A stretch of 64,000 nt of DNA from Gadus chalcogrammus (GCF_026213295.1 NC_079412.1:2365313-2429312), one strand, 5' to 3'; positions 12,518-27,970 are shown, counted from the first letter of the stretch. Notes: a model not told the origin generated them from the letters alone. Numbers and translations: made by a program.

Positions 12518-15500
12518 CGGCCACTAGGTGGCGCTATACCAAGGAAAGATGCGTTTGGGGCTATAACTCCCACACCGAACCTCCCACATTCAAAACCTCG
12601 TACACACAGATTCACTGGAGTCTGCTGCATCTTTTGGCATAGGCCACGCCCATTTGCGTCCATAATTTTTTTTCGCAAAATCGCGAAAACCGCAAAACTG
12701 TTTTTTCGCTACTCCTCCCACATTTCTTGACCAATCGACACAAAACTTTGCACACGACATCTTCAGACGCACACGCAAAGGAATCATATACAGTTTTTTG
12801 ATCCGACCTTCGACGACGAAACGATAGCATTTTGAATATTGGTATATTAGCTAAATTAGACGTGGAAAATTAAAAATACAAAAAAATCCAAAATTAGACA
12901 TCGGATCGAGTCCAAATTCTACACACATGTTGGTGCTAACCTTAATGACGTTCGATAAAAATTTCGGAAAATTCCGCCATTAGGGGGCGCAATAAACGAG
13001 GAAATTGTATATCTTCTACAAAATTTCGCCGCGAAAACGCTACACTGACTTCTCGCTACTCCTACCACAGTCAAATCCTTTTGTATCCACAGGTTCAGGG
13101 TAGCGTTTTCAACACATGCTTCGCGTTGTGCCGGCGAAATGCACATTTCTTGTCGCGTTGTGCCGGCGAAATGCACACTTCTTGGACCCCTGCATAACTG
13201 CTTGCAGTTCTAGTTAGGGGTCCAAGCCAACAGGTTGGATCCCTATTGTTTTTGTAAGGATTTTTTTTATTATTATTATTATTAGGGGTCCAAGCCAACA
13301 GGTTGGATCCCTATTGTTTTTGTAAGGATTTTTCTTTTTATTATACTTCCCGCCTTGAAAGTGGGTCCACAGCCCAAACCGTAAATGGTGCACACGCGCC
13401 AATTACATGACTAGAACCAGGTCCGGCACCGCTACTCAGATAACCAAATCCAGACATGCCGGCCACTAGGTGGCGCTATACCAAGGAGAAACACGTTTGG
13501 GGCTATAACTCCCACACCGAACCTCCCAGAGTCCAAAAACTTGTACACACAGATGCACTGGAGTCTGCTGCATCTTTTGGCCTAGGCCACGCCCATTTGC
13601 GTCCATGAATATTTTTTGCTAAATCGCGAAAACCGCAAAACTGTTTTTTCGCTACTCCTCCCACATTTCTTGACCAATCAACACCAAACTTTGCACACGA
13701 CATCGTCAGACGCACACAAAAAATAAAATTCGAACACTTTTTTGATCCGACCTTCGACAACGAAACGGTAGCGCTTGGAATATTGGTATATTAGCTAAAT
13801 TAGACGTGGAAAATTAAAAATCCAAAAAAATTCAAAATTAGACATCGGATCGAGTCCAAATTATACACACATGTTGGTGCTAACCTAAATGACGTTGGAT
13901 AAAAATTTCGAAACATTTCGCCATTAGGGGGCGCAATAAACGAGGAAATTGTATATCTTCTACAAAATTTTGCCGCGAAAACGCTTCACTGACTTCTCGC
14001 TACTCCTACCACAGTCAAATCCTTTGTATCCACAGGTTCAGGGTAGCGTTTGGAACACAAGCTTCGCTTTGTGCCGGCGAAACGCACATTTCTTGTCGCG
14101 TTGTGCCGGCGAAATGCACACTTCTTGGACCCCTGCATAACTGCTTGCAGTTCTAGTTATTCTTCCCGCCATAGAAGTGGGACTACAGCCCAAACCGTAA
14201 ACGGTGCACACACGCCAATTGCATGACTAGATCCAGGTCCGGCACCGCTACTCAGATAACCAAATCCAGACACGCCGGTCCCTAGGTGGCGCTATACCAA
14301 GGGAAAATGCGTTTGGGGCTATAACTCCCACACCGAACCTCCCAGAGTCCAAAAACTTGTACCCACTTATTCACTGGAGTCTGCTGCATCTTTTGGCATA
14401 GGCCACGCCCATTTGCGTCCATGAATATTTTTCGCTAAATCGCGAAAACCGCAAAACTGTTTTTTCCCTACTCCTCCCACATTTCTTGACCAATCAACAC
14501 CAAACTTTGCACACGACATCTTCAGACGCACACGCAAAGGAATCATCAACAGTTTTTTGATCCGACCTTCGACGACGAAACGGTAGAGTTTTGAATATTT
14601 GTTTATTAGCTAAATTAGACGTGGAAAATCAAAAATACAAAAAAATCCAAAAGTAGACATCGGATCGAGTCCTAATTCTACACACATGTTGGTGCTAACC
14701 TTAATGTCGTTCGATAAAAATTTCGGAAGATTTCGCCATTAGGGGGCGCAATAAACAAGGAAATTGTATATCTTCTACAAAATTTCGCCCCGAAAACGCT
14801 ACACTGACTTCTCGCTACTCCTACCACAGTCAAATCCTTTGTATCCACAGGTTCAGGGTAGCGTTTTGAACACATGCTTCGCGTCGTGCCGGCGAAACGC
14901 ACATTTCTTGTCGCGTTGTGCCGGCGAAATGCACACTTCTTGGACCCCTGCATAACTGCTTGCAGTTCTAGTTATTATTCCCCCCCTAGAAGTGGGCCCA
15001 CAGCACAAACCGTAAATGGTGCAGACATGCCAAATGCATGACTAGATCAAGATCCGTGGCGACTACGCAGACGACAAAATCCAGACATGCCGGCCACTAG
15101 GTGGCGCTATACCAAGGAATACGCGTTTGGGGCTATAACTCCCACACCGAACCTCCCACAGTCAAAAACGTTATACCCACAGATGCACTGGAGTCTGCTG
15201 CATCTTTTGGGCTAGGCCACGCCCATTTGCGTCTATGAATATTTTTCGCTAAATCGCGAAAACCACAAAACAGTTTTTTCCCTACTCCTCCCACATTTCT
15301 TGACCAATCAACACCAAACTTTGCACACGACATCTTCAGACGCACACGCAAAGGAACCATCAACAGTTTTTTGATCCGACCTTCGACGTCGAAACGGTAG
15401 CGTTTTGAATATTGGTTTATGAGCTAAATTAGACGTTGAATAACAAAAATCCCAAAAAATCCAAAATTAGACATCGGATCGAGTCCAAATTTTACACACA

Positions 15501-16854
15501 TGTTGGTGCCAACCTTAACGTCGTCCGTAAAAAAATTCGGAAGATTCCGCCTTTAGGGGGCGCAATAAACGAGGAAATTGTATATCTTCTAATTGGCCAA
15601 AGGAATGTTCTTCAAACTCAAGTGAAACCATCAAGGGGCAAACCCGAGTCTATACAGAAAATATGGCTTATAATTATTAATGTGGGCGGGAGTTATTTGG
15701 CAAAGGAAAATTGTCTTTGGAAAATTTCGCCAACAGGGCGGCTCCAAAAAACGACGACATTGTCTATCTCCTATTTGGCCAATGGAATGTTCTGAAAACG
15801 CGTTTTAGGCTATAACTCCCACACCGAAGCTCCCACAGTCAAAACCTTTATATCCACATGTTGTTCACGGTAGCGTTTTGAATACTTGCTACGCGTTGTG
15901 CTGGCGAAATGCACATTTCTTGTCGCGTTGTGCCGGCGAAATGCACACTTCTTGTTCTTTTTATTTTTATTCTTCCCCCCGTACTTGTGGGACCACAGCC
16001 CAAACCGTAAATGGTGCACACGCGCCAATTACATGACTAGAACCAGTACCGGCACCGCTACTCAGATAACCAAATCCAGACATGCCGGCCACTAGGTGGC
16101 GCTATACCAAGGAGAAACACGTTTGGGGCTATAACTCCCACACCGAACCTCCCAGAGTCCAAAAACTTGTACACACAGATGCACTGGAGTCTGCTGCATC
16201 TTTTGGTATAGGCCACGCCCATTTGCGTCTATGAATATTTTTCGCTAAATCGCGAAAACCGCAAAACTGTTTTTTTCGCTACTCCTCGCACATTTCTTGA
16301 CCAATCAACACCAAACTTTGCACACGGCATCTTCAGACGCACACGCAAAGAAATCATATACAGTTTTTTGATCCGACCTTCGACGACGAAACGGTAGAGT
16401 TTTGAATATTCTTTTATTAGCTAAATTAGACGTGGAAAATTAAAAAACCAAAAAATTCCAAAATTAGACATCGGATCGAGTCCAAATTTTAGACACATGT
16501 TGGTGCTAACCTTATTGACCTTCGATAAAAATTTCGGAAAATTTCGCCATTAGGGGGCGCAATAAACGAGGAAATTGTATATCTTCTACAAAAATTTCGC
16601 CGCGAAAACGCTACACTGACTTCTCGCTACTCCACAGGTTCAGGGTAGCGTTTTGAACACATGCTTCGCGTTTTTCCGGCGAAATGCACATTTCTTGTCG
16701 CGTTGTGCCGGCGAAATGCACACTTCTTGTTCCTATTATTCTTACCCCCCTAAAAGTGGGACCACAGCCCAAACCGTAAATGGTGCCGACACGCGAATTG
16801 CATGACTAGATCCAGATCTGTTCGGACTAAGCAGACGACAAAATCCAGACGCGC

Positions 16855-18330
16855 CGGTCACTAGGTGGCGCTATACCAAGGAATACGCGTTTGGGGCTAT
16901 AACTCCCACACCGAACCTCCCACAGTCAAAAACGTTATACCCACAGATGCACTGGAGTCTGCTGCATCTTTTGGGCTAGGCCACGCCCATTTGCGTCTAT
17001 GAATATTTTTCGCTAAATCGCGAAAACCGCAAAACAGTTTTTTCCCTACTCCTCCCACATTTCTTGACTAATCAACACCAAACTTCGCACACGACATCTT
17101 CAAACGCACACGCAAAGGAATCATCAACAGTTTTTTGATCCGACCTTCGACGACGAAACGGTAGCGTTTTGAATATTTGTTTATTGGCTACATTTTAAGT
17201 CAAAACGCAAAAATTCAAAGAATACCAAAAGTAGACGTCGGATCAAGTCCAAATTCTAGACACATGTCGGTGCTACCCTTAATGGCGTTCAATAAAGAAT
17301 TCGGAATATTTCGCCATTAGGGGGCGCAATAAACGAGGAAATTGTATATCTTCTAATTGGCCAAAGGAATGTTCTTCAAACTATAAGGGAACCATCAAGG
17401 GGCAAACCCGAGTCTATATAAAAAATATGGCCAAGAATTAATAATGTAGGCGGGAGTTATTTGGCAAAGGAAAATTGTCTTTGGAAAATTTCGCCAACAG
17501 GGCGGCGCCAAAAAACGACGAAATAATATATCTCCTATTTGGCCAATGGAATGTTCTGAAAACGCGTTTTAGGCTATAACTCCCACACCAAAGCTCCCAC
17601 AGTCAAAAACGTTATACGCACAGATTCACTGGAGTCAGCTGCATCTTTTGGCATAGGTCAGGCCCATTTGCGTCAGTATTTTCTTTATGCAAAATCGCAA
17701 AAACAGCTAAACTGCCTTTTCGCTACTCCTCCCACATTTCTTGCCCAATTGACACCAAACTTTGCACACGACATCTTCAGACGCACACTACAAGAAATCA
17801 GCAAAACTATTTTGATCCGACCATCGTTGACGAAACGGTAGCGTTTTGAATATATGTTTTGCGTTGCAAATCAGTAAAAACTATTTTGATCCAACCGTCG
17901 ACGACTAAACGGTAGCGGAAAATGCGTTTGGGGCCGAAACTCCCACACTGAACCTCTCACAGTCAAAACCTTTATATCCACAGGTTGTTCACGGTAGCGT
18001 TTTGAATACCTGCTTCGCGTTGTGCCGGCGAAATGCACATTTCTTGTCGCGTTGTGCCGGCGAAATGCACACTTCTTGGACCCCTGCATAACTGCTTGCA
18101 GTTCTAGTTAGGGGTCCAAGCCAACAGGTTGGATCCCTATTGTTTTTGTAAGGATTTTTAGGGGTCCAAGCCAACAGGTTGGATCCCTATTGTTTTTGTA
18201 AGGATTTTTTTTTTATTATTCCCCCCTAGAAGTGGGCCCACAGCCCAAACCGTAAATGGTGCCGACATGCCAATTGCATGCCTAGATCCAGGTCCCTGAG
18301 TTCTAGGCAGACGACAAAATCCAGACACGC
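16855..18330 (+). repeat. XL unit (16855) with two monomers
   Basis: XL form, followed by two 47-bp monomers at 18,110 and 18,160. It carries the TTGGCTACATTTTAAGT version of the central segment, a variant of the TTGGCTACGTTTTACGT subfamily seen in the other XL units. The body is otherwise close to the unit at 6216. Confidence 0.8.
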
Positions 18331-19178
18331 CGGCCACTAGGTGGCGCTATACCAAGGAATACGCGTTTAGGGCTATAACTCCCACACCGAACCTCCCAGA
18401 GTCCAAAAACTTGTAAACACATATTCACTGGAGTCTGCTGCATCTTTTGGCATAGGCCACGCCCATTTGCGTCTATGAATATTTTTCGCAAAATCGCGAA
18501 AACCGCAAAACAGTTTTTTCCCTACTCCTCCCACATTTTTTGACCAATCAACACCAACCTTTGCACACGACATCTTCAGACGCACACGCAAAGAAATTAT
18601 CGGACAGTTTTTTGATCCGACCGTCGACGACGAAACGGTAGCGTTTTGAATATTGGTATATTAGCTAAATTAGACGTGGAAAATCAAAAATCCAGAAAAA
18701 TCCAAAAGTAGACATCGGAACGAGTCCAAATTTTACATACATGTTGGTGATAACCTTAATGTCGTTCAATAAAATTTTCGGAATATTTCGCCATTAGGGG
18801 GCGCAATAAACGAGGAAATTGTATATCTTCTTATTGGCCAAAGGAATGTTCTTCAAACTCAAAGGAAACCATCAAGGGGCAAACCCGAGTCTATATACAA
18901 AATATGGCCAAGAATTATTAATGTGGGCGGGAGTTATTTGGCAAAGGAAAATTGTCCTTGGAAAATTTCGCCACAAGGGGTCGCAAATAAACGACGAAAT
19001 AATATATCTCCTAACTGGCCAATGGAATGTTCTGAAAACGCGTTTTGGGCTATAACTCCCACACCGAAGCTCCCACAGTCAAAACCTTTCTATCCACAGA
19101 TTCACTGGAGTCAGCTGCATCTTTTGGCATACGCTGTTTCTCAATTTTTGAACACATGCTTCGCGTTGTGCCGGCGAA

Positions 19179-21688
19179 ATGCACACTTCTTGGACCCCTG
19201 CATAACTGCTTGCAGTTCTAGTTATTAGGGGTCCAAGCCAACAGGTTGGATCCCTATTGTTTTTGTAAGGATTATTATTATTTCGTACGCCTTAGAAGTG
19301 GTACCACAGCCCAAACCGTAAATGGTGCACACGCGCCAATTGCATGACTAGATCCAGAATCGGCACCGCTACTCAGGTAACAAAATCCAGACACGCCGGT
19401 CCCTAGGTGGCGCTATACCAAGGAATACGCGTTTGGGGCTATAACTTCCACACCGAACCTCCCAGAGTCCAAAAACTTGTACACACAGATGCACTGGAGT
19501 CTGCTGCATCTTTGGGCCTAGGCCACGCCCATTTGCGTCTATGAATATTTTTCGCTAAATCGCGAAAACCGCAAAACTGTTTTTTCGCTACTCCTCCCAC
19601 ATTTCTCGCCCGATCAACACCAAACTTTGCACACGACATCTTCAGACGCACACGCAAAGAAATCCTAGACACTTTTTTGATCCGACCTTCGACGACGAAA
19701 CGGTAGCGTTTTGAATATTTGTTTATTAGCTAAATTAGACGTGAAAAGTCAAAAATCCGAAGAAATCCAGAATTATACATCGGATCGAGCCCAAATTTTA
19801 CAGACATGTTGGTGCTAACCTTAATGACGTTCGACAAAAATATCGGAAAATTTCGCCATTAGGGGGCGCAATAAACAAGGAAATTGTATATCTTCTACAA
19901 AATTTCGCCGCGAAAACGCTACACTGACTTCTCGCTACTCGTACCACAGTCAAATCCTTTGTATCCACAGGTACAGGGTAGCGTTTTGAACACATGCTTC
20001 GCGTTGTGCCGGCGAAATGCACATTTCTTGTTAGGGGTCCAAGCCAACAGGTTGGATCCCTATGGTTTTTGTAGCGATTCTTCTTATTCTTCCCGCGGTG
20101 AAAGTGGAACTGCAGCCCAAACCGTAAATGGTGCACACGCGCCAATTACATGACTAGATCCAGAATCGGCACCGCTACTCAGATAACAAAATCCAGACAC
20201 GCCGGTCCCTAGGTGGCGCTATACCAAGGAATACGCGTTTGGGGCTATAACTCCAACACCGAACCTCCCACAGTCCAAAAACTTGTACACACAGATGCAC
20301 TGGAGTCTGCTGCATCTTTTGGCCTAGGCCACGCCCATTTGCGTCAATGAATATTTTTCGCAAAATCGCGAAAACCGCAAAACTGTTTTTTCGCTACTCC
20401 TCCCACATTTCTTGACCAATCGACACAAAACTTTGCACACGACATCTTCAGACGCACACGCAAAGGAATCATATACAGTTTTTTGATCCGACCTTCGACG
20501 ACGAAACGATAGCATTTTGAATATTGGTATATTAGCTAAATTAGACGTGGAAAATCAAAAATACAAAAAAATCCAAAATTAGACATCGGATCGAGTCCAA
20601 ATTCTACACACATGTTGGTGCTAACCTTAATGACGTTGGATAAAAATTTCGGAAAATTCCGCCATTAGGGGGCGCAATAAACGAGGAAATTGTATATCTT
20701 CTACAAAATTTCGCCGCAAAAACGCTACATTGACTTCTCGCTTCTCCTACCACAGTCAAATCCTTTGTATCCACAGGTTCAGGGTAGCGTTTTGAACACA
20801 TGCTTCGCGTTGTGCCGGCGAAACGCACATTTCTTGTCGCGTTGTGCCGGCGAAATGCACACTTCTTGTTATTATTCTTACCCCCCTAAAAGTGGGCCCA
20901 CACCCCAAACCGTAAAAGGTGCCGACACGCGAATTGCATGACTAGATCCAGATCTCTTCGGACTACGCAGACGACCAAATCCAGACACGCCGGCCACTAG
21001 GTGGCGCTATACCAGGGAATACGCGTTTGGGGCTATAACTCCCACACCGAACCACCCAGAGTCCAATAACTTGTACACACAGATGCACTGGAGTCTGCTG
21101 CATCTTTTGGCCTAGGCCACGCCCATTTGCGTCTATGAATATTTTTCGCAAAATCGCGAAAACTGCAAAACTGTTTTTTCGCTACTCCTCCCACATTTCT
21201 TTACCAATCAACACCAAACTTTGCACACGGCATCTTCAGACGCACACGCAAAGAAATTATAGACAGTTTTTTGATCCGACCTTCGACGACGAAACGGTAG
21301 AGTTTTGAATATTTGTTTATTAGCTAAATTAGACGTGGAAAATTAAAAATCCAAAAAAATCCAAAATTAGAAATCGGATCGAGTCCAAATTCTACACAGA
21401 TGTTGGTGCTAACCTTAATGACGTTCGATAAAAATTTCGGACAATTTCGCCATTAGAGGGCGCAATAAACGAGGAAATTGTATATCTTCTACAAAATTTT
21501 GCCGCGAAAACGCTACACTGACTTCTCGCTACTCCTACCACAGTCGAATCCTTTGTATCCACAAGTTCAGGGTAGCGTTTTGAACACATGCTTCGCGTTG
21601 TGCCGGCGAAATTCACATTTCTTGTCGCGTTGTGCCGGCGAAATGCACACTTCTTGGACCCCTGCATAACTGCTTGCAGTTCTAGTTA
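19179..21688 (+). repeat. Higher-order block A (copy 1)
   Basis: Block A is repeated at 25,462-27,970 with a constant offset of 6,282. Shared private variants include CTACTCAGGTAAC, TCTTTGGGCCTAGG, TTCGACAAAAATATCGG and CTATGGTTTTTGTAGCG. The first mismatch before the block is at 19,178. The last shared base is the A of CTAGTTA, so one edge is a unit junction. Confidence 0.85.
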
Positions 21689-21691
21689 TTA

Positions 21692-24600
21692 TTATTATTA
21701 TTATTATTTCGTACGCCTTAGAAGTGGTACCACAGCCCAAACCGTAAATGGTGCACACGCGCCAATTGCATGACTAGATCCAGAATCGGCACCGCTACTC
21801 AGATAACAAAATCCAGACACGCCGGTCCCTAGGTGGCGCTATACCAAGGAATACGCGTTTGGGGCTATAACTTCCACACCGAACCTCCCAGAGTCCAAAA
21901 ACTTGTACACACAGATGCACTGGAGTCTGCTGCATCTTTTGGCCTAGGCCACGCCCATTTGCGTCCATGAATATTTTTCGCTAAATCGCGAAAACCGCAA
22001 AACTGTTTTTTCGCTACTCCTCCCACATTTCTCGCCCGATCAACACCAAACTTTGCACACGACATCTTCAGACGCACACGCAAAGAAATCCTAGACACTT
22101 TTTTGATCCGACCTTCGACGACGAAACGGTAGCGTTTTGAATATTTGTTTATTAGCTAAATTAGACGTGAAAAGTCAAAAATCCGAAGAAATCCAAAATT
22201 ATACATCGGATCGAGCCCAAATTTTACAGACATGTTGGTGCTAACCTTAATGACGTTCGATAAAAATATCGGAAAATTTCGCCATTAGGGGGCGCAATAA
22301 ACAAGGAAATTGTATATCTTCTACAAAATTTCGCCGCGAAAACGCTACACTGACTTCTCGCTACTCGTACCACAGTCAAATCCTTTGTATCCACAGGTAC
22401 AGGGTAGCGTTTTGAACACATGCTTCGCGTTGTGCCGGCGAAATGCACATTTCTTGTCGCGTTGTGCCGGCGAAATGCACACTTCTTGGACCCCTGCATA
22501 ACTGCTTGCAGTTCTAGTGATTTTTCTTTTTAGGGGTCCAAGCCAACAGGTTGGATCCCTATTGTTTTTGTAGGGATTTTTTCTTATTATTAGGGGTCCA
22601 AGCCAACAGGTTGGATCCCTATTGTTTTTGTAAGGATTTTTTTTATTATTAGGGGTCCAAGCCAACAGGTTGGATCCCTATTGTTTTTGTAAGGATTATT
22701 ATTCCTATTATTCTTACCCCCCTAAAAGTGGGACCACAGCCCAAACCGTAAATGGTGCCGACACGCGAATTGCATGACTAGATCCAGATCTGTTCGGACT
22801 AAGCAGACGACAAAATCCAGACACGCCGGTCACTAGGTGGCGCTATACCAAGGAATACGCGTTTGGGGCTATAACTCCCACACCGAACCTCCCACAGTCA
22901 AAAACTTGTACCCACATATTCACTGGAGTCTGCTGCATCTTTTGGCATAGGCCACGCCCATTTGCGTCTATGAATATTTTTCGCAAAATCGCAAAAACCG
23001 CAAAACAGTTTTTTCCCTACTCCTCCCACATTTTTTGACCAATCAACACCAAACTTTGCACACGACATCTTCAGACGCACACGCAAAGAAATTATCGGAC
23101 AGTTTTTTGATCCGACCGTCGACGACGAAACGGTAGCGTTTTGAATATTGGTATATTAGCTAAATTAGACGTGGAAAATCAAAAATCCAGAAAAATCCAA
23201 AAGTAGACATCGGAACGAGTCCAAATTTTACAGACATGTTGGTGCTAACCTTAATGTCGTTCAATAAAATTTTTGGAATATTTCGCCATTAGGGGGCGCA
23301 ATAAACGAGGAAATTGTATATCTTCTTATTGGCCAAAGGAATGTTCTTCAAACTCAAAGGAAACCATCAAGGGGCAAACCTGAGTCTATATAAAAAATAT
23401 GGCCAAGAATTATTAATGTGGGCGGGAGTTATTTGGCAAAGGAAAATTGTCTTTGGAAAATTTCGCCACAAGGGGTCGCAAATAAACGACGAAATAATAT
23501 ATCTCCTAACTGGGCAATGGAATGTTCTGAAAACGCGTTTTGGGCTATAACTCCCACACCGAAGCTCCCACAGTCAAAACCTTTATATCCACAGATTCAC
23601 TGGAGTCAGCTGCATCTTTTGGCATACGCTGTTTCTCAATTTTTGAACACATGCTTCGCGTTGTGCCGGCGAAATGCACACTTCTTGGACCCCTGCATAA
23701 CTGCTTGCAGTTCTAGTTAGGGGTCCAAGCCAACAGGTTGGATCCCTATTGTTTTTGTAAGGATTTTTATTCTTACCCCCCTAAAAGTGGGACCACAGCC
23801 CAAACCGTAAATGGTGCCGACACGCGAATCACATGACTAGATCCAGATCTGTTCGGACTAAGCAGACGACAAAATCCAGACGCGCCGGTCACTAGGTGGC
23901 GCTATACCAAGGAATACGCGTTTGGGGCTATAACTCCGACACCGAACCTCCCACATTCAAAACCTTGTACACACAGATGCACTGGAGTCTGCTGCATCTT
24001 TTGGCATAGGCCACGCCCATTTGCGTCTATGAATATTTTTCGCTAAATCGCGAAAACCGCAAAACTGTTTTTTCCCTACTCCTCCCACATTTCTTGACCA
24101 ATCGACACCAAACTTTGCACACGACATCTTCAGACGCACACGCAAAGGAATCGTATACAGTTTTTTGATCCTACCTTCGACGACGAAACGGTAGCATTTT
24201 GAATATTGGTATATTAGCTAAATTAGACGTGGAAAATCCAAAATACAAAAAAATCCAAAATTAGAAATCGGATCGAGTCCAAATTCTACACACATGTTGG
24301 TGCTAACCTTAATGACGTTCGATAAAAATTTCGGACAATTTCGCCATTAGAGGGCGCAATAAACGAGGAAATTGTATATCTTCTACAAAATTTTGCCGCG
24401 AAAACGCTACACTGACTTCTCGCTACTCCTACCACTGTCAAATCCTTTGTATCCACAGGTTCAGGGTAGCGTTTTGAACACATGCTTCGCGTTGTGCCGG
24501 CGAAATGCACATTTCTTGTTGCGTTGTGCCGGCGAAATGCACACTTCTTGGACCCCTGCATAACTGCTTGCAGTTCTAGTTAGGGGTCCAAGCCAACAGG

Positions 24601-25506
24601 TTGGATCCCTATTGTTTTTGTAAGGATTTTTAGGGGTCCAAGCCAACAGGTTGGATCCCTATTGTTTTTGTAAGGATTTTTCCTATTATTATTCTTCCCC
24701 CCGTACTTGTTGGACTACAGCCCAAACCGTAAATGGTGCACACGCGCCAATTGCATGACTAGAACCAGTACCGGCACCGCTACTCAGATAACCAAATCCA
24801 GACATGCCGGCCACTAGGTGGCGCTATACCAAGGAGAAACACGTTTGGGACTATAACTCCCACACCGAACCTCCCAGAGTCCAAAAACTTGTACACACAG
24901 ATGCACTGGAGTCTGCTGCATCTTTTGGCCTAGGCCACGCCCATTTGCGTCTATGAATATTTTTCGCTAAATCGCGAAAACCGCAAAACTGTTTTTTCCC
25001 TACTCCTCCCACATTTCTTGACCAATCGACACCAAACTTTGCACACGACATCTTCAGACGCACACGCATAGAAATCTTAGACAGTTTTTTGATCCGACCT
25101 TCGACGACGAAACGGTAGAGTTTTGAATATTGGTTTATTAGCTAAATTAGACGTGGAAAATTAAAAATCCAAAAAAATCCAAAATTAGACATCGGATCGA
25201 GTCCAAATTCTACACACATGTTGGTGCTAACCTTAATGACGTTCGATAAAAATTTCGGAAAATTCCGCCATTAGGGGGCGCAATAAACGAGGAAATTGTA
25301 TATCTTCTACAAAATTTCGCCGCGAAAACGCTACACTGACTTCTCGCTACTCCTACCACAGTCAAATCCTTTGTATCCACAGGTTCAGGGTAGCGTTTTC
25401 AACACATGCTTCGCGTTGTGCCGGCGAAATGCACATTTCTTGTCGCGTTGTGCCGGCGACATGCACACTTCTTGGACCCCTGCATAACTGCTTGCAGTTC
25501 TAGTTA
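21692..25506 (+). repeat. Higher-order block B (copy 1)
   Basis: Repeated at 29,912-33,726, offset 8,220, over about 3.8 kb. It shares private variants including CTAGTGATT, ATAACTCCGACACCG, TTGATCCTACC and TGCCGGCGACATGC. The left edge lies in the ATT spacer, whose length differs between the copies. The right edge is again at CTAGTTA. Confidence 0.85.
22532..22697 (+). repeat. Cluster of three 47-bp monomers
   Basis: Starts at 22,532, 22,592 and 22,651. The first has the private variant TGTAGGGATT, and the preceding unit end reads CTAGTGATT instead of CTAGTTATT. Both peculiarities recur at 30,752-30,917, which confirms the block duplication. Confidence 0.9.
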
Positions 25507-27970
25507 TTAGGGGTCCAAGCCAACAGGTTGGATCCCTATTGTTTTTGTAAGGATTATTATTATTTCGTACGCCTTAGAAGTGGTACCACAGCCCAAACCG
25601 TAAATGGTGCACACGCGCCAATTGCATGACTAGATCCAGAATCGGCACCGCTACTCAGGTAACAAAATCCAGACACGCCGGTCCCTAGGTGGCGCTATAC
25701 CAAGGAATACGCGTTTGGGGCTATAACTTCCACACCGAACCTCCCAGAGTCCAAAAACTTGTACACACAGATGCACTGGAGTCTGCTGCATCTTTGGGCC
25801 TAGGCCACGCCCATTTGCGTCTATGAATATTTTTCGCTAAATCGCGAAAACCGCAAAACTGTTTTTTCGCTACTCCTCCCACATTTCTCGCCCGATCAAC
25901 ACCAAACTTTGCACACGACATCTTCAGACGCACACGCAAAGAAATCCTAGACACTTTTTTGATCCGACCTTCGACGACGAAACGGTAGCGTTTTGAATAT
26001 TTGTTTATTAGCTAAATTAGACGTGAAAAGTCAAAAATCCGAAGAAATCCAGAATTATACATCGGATCGAGCCCAAATTTTACAGACATGTTGGTGCTAA
26101 CCTTAATGACGTTCGACAAAAATATCGGAAAATTTCGCCATTAGGGGGCGCAATAAACAAGGAAATTGTATATCTTCTACAAAATTTCGCCGCGAAAACG
26201 CTACACTGACTTCTCGCTACTCGTACCACAGTCAAATCCTTTGTATCCACAGGTACAGGGTAGCGTTTTGAACACATGCTTCGCGTTGTGCCGGCGAAAT
26301 GCACATTTCTTGTTAGGGGTCCAAGCCAACAGGTTGGATCCCTATGGTTTTTGTAGCGATTCTTCTTATTCTTCCCGCGGTGAAAGTGGAACTGCAGCCC
26401 AAACCGTAAATGGTGCACACGCGCCAATTACATGACTAGATCCAGAATCGGCACCGCTACTCAGATAACAAAATCCAGACACGCCGGTCCCTAGGTGGCG
26501 CTATACCAAGGAATACGCGTTTGGGGCTATAACTCCAACACCGAACCTCCCACAGTCCAAAAACTTGTACACACAGATGCACTGGAGTCTGCTGCATCTT
26601 TTGGCCTAGGCCACGCCCATTTGCGTCAATGAATATTTTTCGCAAAATCGCGAAAACCGCAAAACTGTTTTTTCGCTACTCCTCCCACATTTCTTGACCA
26701 ATCGACACAAAACTTTGCACACGACATCTTCAGACGCACACGCAAAGGAATCATATACAGTTTTTTGATCCGACCTTCGACGACGAAACGATAGCATTTT
26801 GAATATTGGTATATTAGCTAAATTAGACGTGGAAAATCAAAAATACAAAAAAATCCAAAATTAGACATCGGATCGAGTCCAAATTCTACACACATGTTGG
26901 TGCTAACCTTAATGACGTTGGATAAAAATTTCGGAAAATTCCGCCATTAGGGGGCGCAATAAACGAGGAAATTGTATATCTTCTACAAAATTTCGCCGCA
27001 AAAACGCTACATTGACTTCTCGCTTCTCCTACCACAGTCAAATCCTTTGTATCCACAGGTTCAGGGTAGCGTTTTGAACACATGCTTCGCGTTGTGCCGG
27101 CGAAACGCACATTTCTTGTCGCGTTGTGCCGGCGAAATGCACACTTCTTGTTATTATTCTTACCCCCCTAAAAGTGGGCCCACACCCCAAACCGTAAAAG
27201 GTGCCGACACGCGAATTGCATGACTAGATCCAGATCTCTTCGGACTACGCAGACGACCAAATCCAGACACGCCGGCCACTAGGTGGCGCTATACCAGGGA
27301 ATACGCGTTTGGGGCTATAACTCCCACACCGAACCACCCAGAGTCCAATAACTTGTACACACAGATGCACTGGAGTCTGCTGCATCTTTTGGCCTAGGCC
27401 ACGCCCATTTGCGTCTATGAATATTTTTCGCAAAATCGCGAAAACTGCAAAACTGTTTTTTCGCTACTCCTCCCACATTTCTTTACCAATCAACACCAAA
27501 CTTTGCACACGGCATCTTCAGACGCACACGCAAAGAAATTATAGACAGTTTTTTGATCCGACCTTCGACGACGAAACGGTAGAGTTTTGAATATTTGTTT
27601 ATTAGCTAAATTAGACGTGGAAAATTAAAAATCCAAAAAAATCCAAAATTAGAAATCGGATCGAGTCCAAATTCTACACAGATGTTGGTGCTAACCTTAA
27701 TGACGTTCGATAAAAATTTCGGACAATTTCGCCATTAGAGGGCGCAATAAACGAGGAAATTGTATATCTTCTACAAAATTTTGCCGCGAAAACGCTACAC
27801 TGACTTCTCGCTACTCCTACCACAGTCGAATCCTTTGTATCCACAAGTTCAGGGTAGCGTTTTGAACACATGCTTCGCGTTGTGCCGGCGAAATTCACAT
27901 TTCTTGTCGCGTTGTGCCGGCGAAATGCACACTTCTTGGACCCCTGCATAACTGCTTGCAGTTCTAGTTA
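25462..27970 (+). repeat. Higher-order block A (copy 2)
   Basis: Repeat of 19,179-21,688. It overlaps the end of block B copy 1 by the shared CTAGTT region. After 27,970 it continues with a 47-bp monomer, whereas copy 1 continues with an ATT spacer. Confidence 0.85.

Larger units (their letters stand above)
10129..19396 (+). repeat. Array units 10-18
   Basis: Units (box start, class, monomers): 10129 L 0; 11144 XL 0; 12518 S 2; 13460 S 0; 14276 S 0; 15091 L 0; 16086 S 0; 16855 XL 2; 18331 L 1. The 16086 unit (769 bp) lacks the usual stretch between GCTACTCC and the ACAGGTTCAGGG motif. Units 15091 and 16086 end at CTTCTTG/TT, without the terminal hairpin. Boxes at 11144, 12518, 13460, 15091, 16086 and 18331 match 19/19; 10129 and 16855 match 18; 14276 matches 17. 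Confidence 0.9.
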